Below, piece after piece: positions 9,889 through 22,553 of a stretch of 64,000 bases of DNA. The notes beneath the pieces were generated by a model. It was not told the DNA's origin. It saw only the letters and a list, made by a program, of their open reading frames with translations, and ran no database searches. A program made the position numbers and the translations under genes. The stretch is taken from contig JBANAY010000003.1 of the NCBI GenBank assembly GCA_037952775.1, positions 25,048,001 through 25,112,000 on the forward strand, given 5' to 3'. Within the stretch, counting starts at the first letter, position 1. Each line of letters begins with the position of its first letter. The stretch is from Clonostachys chloroleuca (lineage: Eukaryota; Ascomycota; Sordariomycetes; Hypocreales; Bionectriaceae).

Positions 9889-12063
9889 ATGGATCGGAAA
9901 TCGACTCGCCAGTCACGCCAAGTGTCTTGTCACTTCTGCAGGGAGCGCAAGCTCAAGTGTAGCCGTTCTTTTCCCTGCTCTAACTGCACATCCCGTGGAG
10001 TTGAGTGCCCCGCCGTCGCCCCTGCTACCGCCATCCGGCCGACCAGTCACACGATTCCCATCGGCAGCCATGCTGAGATCCTCAATAGATTGGCGCGGCT
10101 CGAGTCGCTCCTGGCAGCTCAGCATGAGAAAATGCCCCTGTCGCCACCCGGCTCGGCGTCCAACTTGGTAGGCGGAGGTAGTGATGTGCCTGCTCCACAG
10201 CCGCTCAAGTGGCCATTGTCGACGAAGCTGCAGGCTTTGGTTGAGGATGCCGTGTCAATACATTCTCGATGCCCAGGCCTGGATTTTCATGTAACTTTCT
10301 GGCTTTTCTTGAACTTGTTTCTTCATTAAAGGCTGATCCTGTTAGAATCTCTCCCCGAACAATACATTTATTGTTCGCATTTGCCCCCTTCGCCTCTTCA
10401 GGGAACTCCTTCCCGACGACGCCAACTCATTGCCAACAAGCCAACTCAAAAAGATCTGGCTGCCTGACCGGAAGGAAGCCAATGTTCTCATCAAAAAATA
10501 CTTAAACGGATTGACTGTCTTTCTCCACGTTACCCATGGGCCCTCAATTCAAAAATTGGCAGCTGAAGTATATGACGCTCTCGAAGCAGGAGGTTCTCAT
10601 GTTCCGACTGGATATCTCCTCCTCCTCCTTGCAATATTTGGAAATGTCATTCTTTTGTGGACGGCGTGTAGTGAGGAAGAGGAAGCACTGTTCCCTCATG
10701 CCGGAGAGGCTAGTGCACAGGCGGCCTCGTGGATCAAAGTGGCTTTGGAAGTACTCTACAGTACACAAGCTCACAGTGCACCATCCCTTGAATATGCCCA
10801 GGGACTCACTATCCTGTCCTTCACCATTCTCAACATGGACGGGGTTACACCTCGAGGCCTGTCTTTATTATTCCAGGCTACGGCAGTAGCACGTGAGCTT
10901 GGTCTACACCGGCTTGACCATCAAAGACAAGGTTTTCCATCAATGCAGTTCCCTGCTATTACAGGTATTCGGGCTGAGGTCGGACGCCGAGTTTGGTGGT
11001 ATCTCGCCTCGGCAGATTGGTGCGTGATACCAGTGCAGGCAACCGTGGGATCATTCATTCTAATAAAGACCATAGGCTTCTCTCAAGCAGCTCAAATGCG
11101 CAAAGAGGAACGTATTCTATCAACCCGCTCCATATGGCCGTCCAGAAGCCAATGAACATCCACGATGAGGACATGGCTGAAGATGGAATGACGGCGAAGC
11201 CCATCGAGGTATTTACGGCGATGTCATATTCGATTTACCGTATCCGGCTGGCCGAAGAGATTCGCATGTTGACTGACAAACACCCTCTGATTGCTTTTGA
11301 CCCCTACGCTGTGGCTTACAGTCATGTTATGGAAGCTGATGCGGCTTTTGATCGACTACTCTCCAGTCTTCCTCCTTTCTTCCGCGAGCAGCCTGGCGAT
11401 GTAAACGCGATAGACCCGGATATAGATCGCGAAACCCAAGGAACCATGATGTGGCATAAACACCTGTTGAATCTTTCCATCAATGGACAACGGATCAAGC
11501 TCCATCTTCCTTATCTCGCTCGCGGAGCAGCAGAGCCAGAGTACGCACAATCTCACAGGATCTCTATTGAGACCGCATGGAAGGTAATCAATAGCGAGTA
11601 CAAACTACGACGGGAGAATTCCACCTTCACATCACCACGTTTCAAGCTAGGGGTTGTCATGTACGGCTTTTTCCTTTCCGTGGCTGTACTTGTCCTTGAC
11701 ATGTGCCTGGCCACTGACGAGGCTGAGCGAGAGGCCAAGAAACAGCAGACGCAGCCGGCTTGGATGATTTTGCTAGAGGCCCAGTCTGAGTCGAGTATTG
11801 TTGGTCCTGCGGTCGAGCTCCTAACCTTCATCATGCAGAAGCATAATGTTGGCTTTGACACAATGGCGATCTTGCCACCTCAGGCCATCACGGTGCCTGG
11901 ACAAGTGCCCACGGGTCAGAATACGCCACATGCTACTTGGGAAGGACATACATTTCAAAGTACGGAACAACATCACATAAATGAGAACGCGATGGAGAGA
12001 GATGCGGACGCCGTGGATACATACTTTAATATGCTTTGGATGCTTGAAAAGCCGTTCATTTGA
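9889..12063 (+). CDS. Zn(II)2Cys6 transcription factor
   Basis: A fungal binuclear-zinc-cluster activator or repressor of 687 aa. Exons 9889-10290, 10346-11019 and 11076-12063 close in frame; both introns (55 and 56 nt) have GT-AG ends. The DNA-binding motif is at the N-terminus: CHFCRERKLKCSRSFPC then SNCTSRGVEC (C-x2-C-x6-C-x5-C-x2-C-x6-C), followed by a short coiled segment (EILNRLARLESLLA). The middle has the fungal-specific transcription factor domain, with ARELGLHRLD and GRRVWWYLASADW preceding GTYSINPLHM. I chose the ATG at 9889 because it lies just before the cluster and an upstream in-frame ATG is not seen. It is divergent from a broken SDR gene and 761 bp upstream of an MFS exporter, so a role controlling that group is likely. 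Confidence 0.88.
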
Positions 12064-12824
12064 AGACTCACCAATTTATATACAGATTCATAGGATAGAC
12101 AAATGGATTTCCAAGAGAAATAACGGGTTCAATGGGATAAAGATATCACCACAAAACTCGATCGAAATTTTGCACAGCTGAATTGTATCAAATACCAGCG
12201 AAGGACTCCTCCATGGTCTAGTATAAGGCACTCTTTAATTACTCAAGCTAGTGACAAGTTCACAGAGTCAAGAGAAAGACTGGAAGTTTAATAAAAACCG
12301 CTTGAGTAGTACGCTTCAGTAAACTATTTCATCCGCCCATAAACATTCACAAACAGAATGAATAAGAGAACGCTAGCTAAAGTAAAAATTGAACGGGATG
12401 CTCGGATAAGTATCAGTTCATATAAATGAACGACGATCGGTGAATCGGGAACAATTAGATGCCGCTTGACGGCCGGGCGGCGGCATTGTCCGTAGCGTCC
12501 GTAGCCCGCGGAGTTCCATGGCCACTCTTGAACATGACTGGATGTTGAAAACAGAACGCCCAGATTGATGAACTAAGCAGAAAATAAGATCCATGTCGTT
12601 AGATCTACTCTCGGGCGGAACGGAAGGTCATGTTTGCTCAATAAACACCTTTTGTACTCTTGTCCATCTGTGTTAAGAGAAGGGTGACTGTCTCTGCAGG
12701 CTTTCATCTGCTCAACACCCCTGGTTGTTCGTTACTTTCTATTTTCCATTTTTTTTTCTTACAGAATACCTTTTAGCGAACCATTATTCTCAAGTTGGAT
12801 GCCCAGGAGTAAGCCGGTTTGACC
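12064..12824. other. intergenic, promoter side of MFS gene
   Basis: No gene is seen. A pyrimidine-rich tract (around 12736-12760) lies shortly upstream of the MFS start, as in many fungal promoters. A cgatcggtgaatcggga stretch near 12434 is not clearly an operator. Confidence 0.4.
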
Positions 12825-14530
12825 ATGTCGACGATCGAAGGCGACAGTCGTTCCGAATACGAAGTGCCACGAAATCCTTCGATTCCATATTGGCGGTTGA
12901 TTATTGATCAATCTGGGGTCACGGAAGAAGTCTTGAATCATGAGTACGAGGGTTCAGGGACAATCGAAGACCCGTACATCGTGCAATGGATCCCCAATGA
13001 TCCCCGCAACCCGATGCAATGGAGCCAGTTCACCAAGTGGTTTGTGACGATGGCAGTCGCAATCGCCACCTTGGCCATTGCTCTCTTATCGTCCGCCTAC
13101 ACTGGAGGAACTGTCGAGATTATGAAAGAATTCGAGGTCAGCTCTACCGTGGCTACTCTCGGAGTATCACTTTTCGTCCTCGGTTTCGCTATTGGACCTC
13201 TCCTCTGGGCTCCCCTGAGCGAGGTTTTCGGTCGGCAAGTCCTCTTCATCGGGACTTATGGAGCTCTGACTGCGTTTAATGCTGGTTCTGCCGGTGCAAA
13301 GAACATCGAGACTTTGCTGATTCTGCGCTTCTTTGCCGGCGCCTTTGGGTCTTCGCCGTTGACAAATGCCGGGGGCGCCATCGCGGACATGTTCCCGGCA
13401 TCGCAGCGTGGATTGGCCATGGCTCTCTTTGCGGCAGCGCCGTTCTTGGGGCCGGCCATTGGGCCGATCACTGGGGGTTTCTTGGAATGAACGCTGGTTG
13501 GCGTTGGGTATTGGGCTTCTTGGCTATTCTGTCAGGGGTTCTCTGGATTGCAGGATCATTGCTTCTGCCAGAAACGTACGCTCCCGTGATCCTCCGCAGA
13601 AGGGCTGAGAAGCTGTCGGCTCTGAAGAAACAGCATTACATCAGCTCAATCGACAAGCAGCAAGGCAAGGCAGACCTCGGCGCTTTGCTCAAGACGGCCC
13701 TGTTGCGCCCGTGGGTGCTGCTCTTCACTGAGCCCATAGTTCTCATTCTCTCCATCTATATGGCCATCATTTATGGCGTCTTGTACATGCTCTTTGCCGC
13801 CTTCCCGATAGTTTACCAGCAAGCAAGAGGGTGGAACCAAGGTATCGGCGGCCTGGCGTTCCTTGGCATCATGGTTGGAATGATGCTAGCGATCTGCTAT
13901 GTGATTCCCGATAACAAGCGATTCATCCGGGTTCAAGCTGAAAATGGTGGATTTGCGCCCCCGGAGGCTCGTCTCCCTCCATCTTGTATCGGAGCGGTAG
14001 CCCTGCCCATCGGCCTCTTCTGGTTTTCTTGGACGAACTCGCCATCTATCCACTTTATGGTCAGCATAGCTGCCGGTGTCCCGTTCGGTTTCGGCATGGT
14101 CCTGGTGTTTCTGAGCAATATGAACTATCTCGTCGACGCGTACACGATCTATGCGGCGTCGGTACTGGCGGCGAATTCGATCATTCGATCTCTCTTTGGA
14201 GCCGCGTTCCCTCTCTTTGCGAAGGAAATGTACGATGGGCTGGGCATCCATTGGGCGTCGTCTATCCCTGCCTTTCTCGCACTTGCATGCGTGCCCTTCC
14301 CTTTCCTATTTTACAAGTATGGCGGTTCCATTAGGGCGCGATGCAAGTATTCAGCCCAATCCGCCGCTTTCGTGGAGAAAATGCAAGCGCAGCAAACTGG
14401 CCGAGTAGGAGAGGTTGGTGGTGCCTCAGACAGCGAGAACCGTGACGACGATATGACGATCGTAGAGGAACCTACCGCGTCACAGTTATTCGTCTCGGAT
14501 GCAGAGAGGGATGTTTCTAAGGAGAAATAG
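12825..14530 (+). CDS. MFS transporter, DHA1-type drug/polyamine exporter, one frameshift
   Basis: A 12-helix proton-coupled exporter of the plasma membrane. A hydrophilic N-terminus with DPRNPMQWS precedes helix 1. The family motif A appears as GPLLWAPLSEVFGRQ, and the motif C region as AAAPFLGPAIGPITGGF. Beyond it lie GWRWVLGFLAIL, LPETYAPVIL and six further helices, then a polar tail ending at 14530. The frame breaks at the G run 13473-13477: five G's are present, and one more would read TGGFLGMNAGWRW, give a 568-aa protein and keep the family pattern. With the sequence as given, translation stops at 13488-13490, after helix 6. Either a real disabling deletion or a base-calling error. No intron is needed. 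It lies downstream of a Zn2Cys6 gene on the same strand. Confidence 0.85.
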
Positions 14531-15256
14531 TTTGTTTGCGGGGTTGAAGAGATCCAAGGTGGCATTCGTAGTAGCGGATGGCGCTGCGTAGTAGGCGGGA
14601 ACTCCAGGAGTTCGTGAGAACTGCATTGCTATTTGCTGATTACTTTTCATATTTATATGGTAGAGCTTTATAGTATAATTTCTTTCCATAGGGTAGTTGT
14701 TTTATTTATAGACGGAGGAAGGAACACTGGCCTTGCATTATTTCTTTACTGTCAAATATCAATAGATGAGCCTTGGCGATAACTGCCTGATTTTAGCTTT
14801 GGAAACCAAAAAGTTGTGCTATAAACTAACTAAGAAAGCGCCGACATGGAAGGATTCCCTGATTACCTATTTCATGATAATTTTCTGCGTTGATTGGTCT
14901 CAGATTGTCTAGTAGCATAACTCCTATCCGCGGTGCCCTACAATACTGCTTGACTTTGAGCCGTAACACTTCTAATTTTATGGGAATTCCTGCACGGGCG
15001 TTCCTGACTCAGTATGAGCTACCAGTAACAGTCTGGTTGGGTAGGGAGGTTCATGCTCCATTGGTTCCAACAACCCCCAAGTATCAGATTTCCTTGGCCT
15101 TTCGGGGCAGATGCTCACACTCGAGTAGTCCGTACATCTATGCGAGTATTAATCTAAATAGATGGTGTAAATCGTTCTTTCTTCATTTTCTTGCCATGGC
15201 AAAAAGGCAAAATTAGACCCGATAGGATGCCAAAAAGCACATCTGAGCGAATGAGT
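14531..15256. other. gene-free stretch
   Basis: Nothing supportable beyond the probable MFS 3' region. An AAAAA run near 15230 lies just past the 3' end of the minus-strand tRNA and would serve as its Pol III terminator. Confidence 0.4.
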
Positions 15257-15342
15257 CGACCACGCCAGGAGTCGAACCTGGAATCTCTAGAGAAGCTATT
15301 ATAAGCCGAAATCTAGCGCCTTAGCCATTAGGCCACGCGGCC
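15257..15342 (-). tRNA. tRNA-Arg (anticodon TCG), with intron
   Basis: On the minus strand the acceptor arms are ggccgcg/cgtggtc, the D-arm is ggcctaatggctaaggc, the anticodon stem is ctaga/tctag with loop TT-TCG-G, and the T-arm is ccagg-ttcgact-cctgg. An intron of about 13 nt sits at the canonical position 3' of the anticodon. A T5 run follows within about 25 nt. The sequence agrees closely with fungal tRNA-Arg(TCG). Confidence 0.92.
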
Positions 15343-17232
15343 AATCAATGAACTGTATTCGATGAGTAATCAGTATATCATTGGTTATATAAACCACTGC
15401 TGATGGTAGAGATATGAAACCAATGTATCTGAGTTGTCTATAGTCGTTGTACTTCAGACATCGAATCAGACATCGAATAGAGCCGAAGCTGACAGTTGAT
15501 CATTCAACTCCTCCTGCGAGCTGATATTTACCGGTTATCCATAATTATATAATTAGACCAGTAGACTAAGGGGAGTGCCCTTTGGAGTGTGACAATCTGT
15601 GACTAGTTATACGAGGGTCAAAGGCCTTCCGAGAATGTCATCAAATTTGAAAATTAGATGAACGAGGAGTTGTTCATTAAGAAGTCCGCCACTTCTATGT
15701 TCAAGCAAATATTGCATAAATGTCCATAATCCCCAAGACCCTACGTGGAGTATCAAATTTATACTCGGGCTGATCAATAGCTCCTAAATTATTCTCTCAA
15801 ACATAAATATAACAGAAAAATTCTTCAGTTGTAAGTCATCACAAACTTCAGGCCCCTCATATAATGACGTTATACTCATGGTCTGTTGCCTTTCCTGACG
15901 GATATTCTTATTCAGGGCAATTGGAACATAGCCGCTGGAGGATGAGATAAGCCAGATCTTTAAAGACTTCAAATCGTTGTCGGGAATCGCCGCAGTTTAG
16001 GAGAATTAGACTAGGCAACGAGGCCAAGATCGTCTGCATGGATGTACAATGCAGCAGCTGCGTCTGTAAGAGCCAGGAGACGGGACAGAAGGGGAAGACG
16101 GAGAATGTAGTGACCGGGAAGTGTTGTGTTGTTATGGGGTCAAAGAAAATCAGACAACCTATAAACTTCTTTGATGGAGAACCATAGTGAATATTTACAA
16201 GGAGCAGCTTGGAATTGATAAAGGAGGAAGAAAGAATAAGGATCAGTATTCAGGGCTCGCCATCGACACGCGCTGCGATGGAAGCCTCACGGAGATGGGA
16301 TACAGTAGAAAGTAACAAGGACATGGCTAGACTTAGCAGCCAAGGTAGATTTTTTTTACCGTGCAGTGATAGTACAAAACTGGTGCATGCTTGCTATTCA
16401 TGGTTGGAGGATAATCCTCATCTGAACAGGAAGTCAATGGTATTGCGAAATGCTCCGCTGTGAAGTTGCATTTCACTTCTGTTCACAACGTAGGGGAAAC
16501 TGGCTATACTTAGCACGTTTCCGGCATGTAGTTCATAATCTCGTTTCCCTACATCGTATTGTTTCCAGCTAGGTGATCTACGCCCCTTCCTAATAATGGC
16601 GATGACACCTTGCTGGCAGCTTTCCCCTTACCTAGCGGCTAGAGCATTCAGGAGGCGTGTTCCAGAGTTGGCCCAAATAGGGCCATTCTTCATTTTGGAA
16701 CACGGGCTGCTAGTTCAGTAGACAAGGCAAAGGAGGCTGCGTTTGTCTTGCAGCTGGCCACAATCACTCAATTGGGGATTATCGCTATGCACCGTATACA
16801 GCCCCGAAACGAGCGCTAGGAGAGGCGATTCTCGTCGTGAACGATGCATCTTGGACGCTCGCTTTCAATTTTTGTCTCGATATCACATCTTTCCCGCGCC
16901 CCATACATCAAGTATCACATTCGTGATATAAAAACCGTGCCAGTGGTGTCAGGCCTGGTGGCTTATTAAGGCGACATGTTTCTGCACATTTGTGGCATTC
17001 CCCCTCCTTTGGATGAGGGGCAAGGCATCCCGACTCAGCCTCAGCCACCGGCGCTTATTCCTGCTGATTATGCCCCGGAGAGCATAGCCAAATTGACCAA
17101 GTGTTATGTGCCCAGATCTCCACCCGAGTTATTCAATCTAATCATCCATCCGCTTGTTCTTCTCAGCTGGCTGATATCCCGAGCCAACTTCAAGCCACCA
17201 GTTCGTGCTCTCGGAAACCAAACGGGGAGGCC
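15343..17232. other. gene-free stretch containing an inverted duplicate
   Basis: No gene is recognised. There is a 12-bp direct repeat (cagacatcgaat) near 15456-15480. Positions 16099-16159 are an inverted copy of part of the downstream gene (listed separately). The remainder has only short non-descript frames. Confidence 0.4.
16099..16159 (-). repeat. 61-bp perfect inverted copy of 18665-18725
   Basis: The reverse complement of this segment is identical over 61 bp to exon 3 sequence of the PigL_N/WD40-like gene (18665-18725). Similarity stops abruptly on one side and fades on the other, with a weak possible extension into the preceding intron end. The arms are separated by about 2.5 kb. Confidence 0.9.
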
Positions 17233-19410
17233 ATGAGCGCATTGAGTGTTGCCTGTTCTGTCGCAGGCCTCCTCACTACAGGACTTGAGCTCGCTAAAGT
17301 CTTGGCCCCATACATCTTAGCATTGAAGGAAACGCCCAGGATTGCTACCCATGTCCTCTCCGAGATACGGGCTACCAACGTGATACTTTCGGGGCTTCAG
17401 AAGCTTTTCACTAAGCTGTCTGATATATCCCCCAAGAGCGCCGCTTTGATAGAGCTTGAAGAGTTGGTCGTCATATTGACCGATGGCGTTCTGATATATT
17501 CAGAGCTGGAGAGTGCTGTCGGGCCTCTTGTTGCATCTGATGCGCCCGACTCACGCCCTGCACTTCTCGCGCGGCTGCAGTGGACAAGGAAGGAGTCTCT
17601 GTTGGAAGCCATTTTGATGAGGCTGCAGGGGTTCAAAGGGTCCATTACACTCGTTCTCGCCATCCTCCAGACGTACGACGATCCTGTTGCTCACAATCTC
17701 CAGTTTATGTACAAGACTAATCAGAGCTTAGCGATTCTCAAATTCAAGCAGAAGAAGATCACGACAGACTCTCAAGAAACATCAACACTCTTTTAGAGAA
17801 TGACGAAGATCTTTGGCGGCGTGTAGGAGGGGTGGGACTTGCGTCTGAGGAGAATAAAACCTCAACTGCTGAGGACAATCAAAATAGTGGAAAAGCTCAA
17901 GCCGAGAACACTATCGCTGACGCTACCGTCGACTTTGAGGTAATTCCATCATGCGCTGCTCCAAGAGGTCCTCCTCATCCCTTTGAACTGGATCTTGAAG
18001 CGTCGCGTGTCTACCGCATGGCAAAGCGAGACACGATGGATTTCTCATTCCGAAGCTCACTTGCTGGCAGCATCGCCTGGTCTATATTCTCAGGCCTCAG
18101 CATAAGCGACATATCAGCTGTGGCTGCCATCGCCCTGCCGATAAAACCGAAAGATCTCTCAAACGCCCACAGATACGAGTTCAGCAACTCGCCATGGAGT
18201 CCAGAAACGACTGGCCATCACCTCGGAAGTTGCTCTGGGACAGTAACCGAGGAAGATTTGGATATCGAGAGATCCAAGACAATAATTGGAACCATCACTC
18301 CACTCTCGAGGCCTTGTGCTTCGTCCGAGTCTATATTCTTCTACACCCAAGGCAGCTCCATCATGCGTGTCCACCATAACACTCTTGCGACGGATATTCA
18401 GCTTCAACATCACAACAATGACATCATACTAATTGAAGTAAACAACTCTAGTCGGAGAGAGTCGGGTAAATATGTGTTTACCTACGACGTGGGAGGCGTG
18501 GCAGTTGTATGGAATCTTGCAACAGGCAAGGAAGTGTCTCGGTTCGTCTCGCCACAATTGACATGTGCTGCCTGGATGAGAAATGGACACTTGGTGCTCG
18601 GTAAGCCCATTTTGACCAATTCTGAATATGTTAACGCCTCTAACTCCACGAAGGTAATGCTAAAGGTTGTCTGATTTTCTTTGACCCCATAACAACACAA
18701 CACTTCCCGGTCACTACATTCTCCGGCATAGCGATATCTGCAATTGCGCAGGCCGAAGAATGTGAATATATAGCCGTTGGGTTTGTCCTATGAAACCTTC
18801 TTGCTGCTTCTGTAGCTGGACTAACCAGGGTATAGCTGTCAAACCGGGGGGTTTTCATAGTTACTCCTCCTCCTGCCTTCACCATTTTGTATCATGCAGC
18901 TCGCCGCCCACAGTTTTCTTTCCCAGTCGCAACACTTAGATGGCACAGGACCCCGTCCCTACAGCAGAAAACCATGTTAGCCGTGCAGTACAGCAACGGT
19001 GATCTGCGAGTATGGAGCATGGGGAAGGTCTACTCCCCTGACAACCCAATAAAAACTGTACGGGTCTTGGATAAAAAGGGGACTGACGAGTATGCAAATT
19101 CCCATTGGATGGCATGGTCAAAGAATGGAACTATCATTCAATACTCAGATTCGTATGTCATTGTGAGCCTTGAATTACTCGCCGAATATTCATACTAACA
19201 GGCAGTAGCGAAACACTGGCCTGGGATGTGCGCACTAAGTATGTTACGCAATATAACATCCCTCTGCCTGAAGGTGTCCAAGGCATGGCAGTATACGGCC
19301 CCGAGGCAAGACTGTTTACAATCGGGCCCGATGACACTATCCAACAATTCAACGTTAGGTATCCGCCTACATTGATTGCGAGTGTCCAGCATCCTCCTCT
19401 ATTCTTTTAA
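17233..19410 (+). CDS. PigL_N-like head fused to WD40-like tail
   Basis: A predicted 653-aa protein from five exons (17233-17672, 17732-18600, 18654-18784, 18836-19152, 19206-19410); the sum closes in frame. Residues 1 to about 185 begin MSALSVACSVAGLLTTGLEL and resemble the helical PigL_N/Helo-like domain at the front of many fungal NLR and ankyrin proteins. DLEASRVYRMA and FRSSLAGSIAWSIFSGLS follow, also typical of those proteins. From about residue 270 the sequence matches a fungal WD40-type protein: WNLATGKEVSRF, HLVLGNAKGCLIFFDP, NGDLRVWSMGK, HWMAWSKNGTIIQYSDS, AWDVRTKYVT, FTIGPDDTIQQF. It ends shortly after ASVQHPP, where relatives usually continue, so the C-terminus may be truncated. 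The fourth exon's donor (GTCCTA) is weak and was chosen by phase. Function unknown; self/non-self recognition is a guess from the N-terminal domain. Confidence 0.72.
18665..18725 (+). repeat. 61-bp segment duplicated inverted at 16099-16159
   Basis: This is part of exon 3 of the PigL_N/WD40-like gene. The upstream inverted copy is identical base for base. Confidence 0.9.
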
Positions 19411-19723
19411 CCTGGAGAGGTATTATGTATGGTGATTTTCTGCGTATACGGCGAAATAATGCCATTATTTGAAAGAGTTGTTTCATTGAGACGAATAATC
19501 ATCCACTACGAAGGGATGTTTTACACAATAATAATGCTTAGACATAATAACTTGGGGCTTAATTGGTAATTGTGTAGAGAAACCTTCTAAGAACATTCCC
19601 TTGAAATTATCTTTTGCCTCTGTGCTTCTCTGGAGCTGCATAATCCGCAGCACCCTGCCACCACTTGCCAACCCAGTGGGCACTGTTATTCACTCATAAC
19701 TACTCATCCGAAGATCTCTCTCT

Positions 19724-20821
19724 CTAGGCTGAAGTCGGCTTGGAATCTGGGTTTAAGTTGTTGAGACGGAGACCCCCATGGCTCATCCTTGTGATACCGA
19801 ATGCCATTCCAAGACAGATGACATACAGCCAAGACCCGAGGATAATCTCGGCGTATCGGAGGGCCAAACCCATATTCATGAATGACTTTGCGGACATGGA
19901 GAGCCTGTAACTAAAGCTGTCGATACCAGCGATCACTGCCATGGAGACATGACGAATGGCAGTCAAGGTGGAGATGGCAAGCAGGTGAGAGCCAAGCTAA
20001 AAGGAAGCAAACAGTTAGCCAAAGCCGGCGAGAAAAAACCTCAGAGACTGGTATGCTAATAACGGTGTAATCGACTTACCTTATTGTGTGGTGGGCTTCG
20101 AGGCTGCCTGATAGTATAGAACAAAGACGCAAGGGCAGTAATCCCGAGCAGAAGCCTGGGTGCAAAATAAAGGGCTATGAATGACTTTAGTAGAGGGGAC
20201 ATGCCCTCATCGTCAGCACCGGTGAGCAGCAGGTCCGTGTTGATGACGAGCTGCTGATCAATAAAAAAGCCGATCGCGGGCAGCAAGACGACGATGAAAG
20301 TAGCGTAGTTGAGCATGCGGCCGTTGTTACCAGTCGATGCATCGAGCCGAGGGCTTCCTCCCTGGCTAACGAAGGCATCGATCATCTGCATGCCTCTGGC
20401 AAACTCGATCTGAGCACTGACAAATGCACCATAGCCCAATATACAGAATATGTTGCTCAATATTTCAAGTTGTGCCGAGCTCATGGCCTCCTTGTATTTG
20501 CCTGGGGCGTCGTCGGATGATTCAGAAGTTACCTGCAAGACGGAAGCGATGAACTTGAAGATTTGGCCACTATAGAGTGAAGCGTTAGTATAGAACTTCC
20601 ATGCTGCTAATTGGACATGAGAATAATACTTACAGGACAAACAGGCAGCAGCTTGCTTTGACCCAAGGAATGCCAGTTCGCGCCTCGTCGCCCTGGCGGT
20701 GGCTCATAAACAGGATGAGGAGGGTGAGAATGATGATGGCTATACCGGCTATGACGGTGAGGACAGTGACTGGTATGGCACTGACGACCAGCATTACGGT
20801 TCCACCTCCTACTGAAGGCAT
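19724..20821 (-). CDS. multi-pass membrane protein, unknown function
   Basis: Three exons (20821-20634, 20569-20080, 19996-19724) give a 316-aa protein with GT-AG introns, a TACTAAC branch site in the first, and exact phase closure. It starts MPSVGGGTVMLVV and shows about six or seven hydrophobic segments: VSAIPVTVLTVIAGIAIIIL, the segment around GQIFKFIASVLQ, ILSNIFCILGYGAF, ATFIVVLLPAIGFFI, FIALYFAPRLLLGITALASL, HVSMAVIAGIDSF and ILGSWLYVICLGMAFG. No catalytic motif or named family is recognised. It converges tail to tail with the PigL_N/WD40-like gene (313 bp apart). Confidence 0.75.
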
Positions 20822-22553
20822 CTTGACAGATTTTTCGGTGATAGAAGAGTAGGTAGGTTATTTGCACAAAGATTGAACCAGAAGTGCTCAAAATAAGATG
20901 TGAAATGAAGTGCTATTATCACACGAGCAGTTAAGCGATGATGCCAAAGGACTCGAATAAGAGAGCCGGCTATGAGCGACAACCAATGCTATGTGGCGTT
21001 ATCATCGATGTTAGGAAGGGTGCACCCTCAGCATTTATGTCTTGCAGCATCACATTATAGACTTATCAGTCAGAATCACTTGGCAGCGCACAGCGAAGCA
21101 AGCGGCTGAGAGTCGAGCCAACCAGTAGCTAAAATTAGAGTGCAGAGCAATGCCGTTTTGGAAACATAACCATATTTCGACGCCTCGTCGTATTGGATAA
21201 TAATTTTGGATGCACTGTGCCATTGGGCTGCGCGGAGGAACGAATGGGAAGCGACTGGAGAGAAGCCCTGTCGAACATGAGACTTGGGTAAGACGAAGGA
21301 TGCTATGGTTGCTCATATGTCAGCTACCCAGGGCTACAAACTTTCTGACTACTCCCCAATCAGCCTTATTTGCAAGCTGATTTTAAACCGGGTTTGCTGC
21401 TGATCATCCAGTAGCCGACACGCTGACCCCTGCCAACTTGTTACATTGCCGTTTGAGTCCTGCGGCGCGAAGTTCAGTTTGGTCCATTGGCGTTGATCTT
21501 GGAACGCCAAGTGGCTCCTTCTAAGTTTTCCTTACGTAGCATCCAATGAAGCTGATCTTTTTTTATCATTCAGATTCGCTTCCCTGCGACATGCTGAGAC
21601 TTGAGTCGTGTTGGCGTTCGATGTTAGGAGGCGCAACTAGATGCGCCTAGTGCTCGGAAGTGGCCTTATTTCAGGAAGGATGGAGAGGTCGTGTGATCCT
21701 GATCACAATTTAGGTTTGGGAATAATAATTTTGACTCATAAGCTTACCGTTCGTGCATGTCTTATATAAGTCGATCAGCCACTTGGGCTGAGATAATACA
21801 TCTGGCCACAGTATGCACTTGAGCTGGTCTGTCGCAGCTCCAATATCATAAATGTCAGCCCTGATTAGTTCAATCTGCCTGCAAATATCTCATTTCAAGG
21901 TTTTAAGTCGCAGAAAGAAAGGTCTTGGCTGCACTGAATCGTGGACTTATGGCACAACGAAAGGGATTATCTGGGAACTTGTGCCGGAATGGCTGATTCT
22001 CGCTCGACCCACCCGCCTTTCAGAGCAATGCTAATGGTTGGCCGGTAAAATATCAAAAGGAAAAAAAAAGAATTTTGTAATGTTATTCTACTCTATTTCT
22101 TCCACGGGGCTTGAAAATTAAGGGGTGCGAGAGTTGTCCTGTCGCAGCTTGACTCGAGTCGAGTGTCCTGCCCATGGGCTAATCACCATCCTCCCAGAGC
22201 AGCAAAAATAACCGTGAAAGACAAATTCTCGAATTGTAATCGATAACAGTTCAATGGCTGTCACCAATGCTAGGCAGCGCTACTAAGCTGGAGTATATTG
22301 GCCACTGCAAGCGAGTGTTCTCGGTAGAAATTTTATCAGAATAATATGCCGCTCCTTTGCCTCATAAGATGTAAGTGAATAGAAAGAAAGGAGAGATTTT
22401 TGAGCCAACATAAGTAATAGCAAACGTTCCAACACACGTAGCTATTCCTCAAGGCTTGTATGGAAGCGTGCTGAGTTGAAACAGCCAACCTGATTTGAAA
22501 CCGACCTTGATGTCGCGCACGGCTAGATACCCAGTTCAAGACAGTTGCAGGAT
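20822..22553. other. gene-free stretch
   Basis: This holds the promoter side of the membrane-protein gene and the 3' side of the next minus-strand gene. No other coding or RNA signal is seen. Confidence 0.4.
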
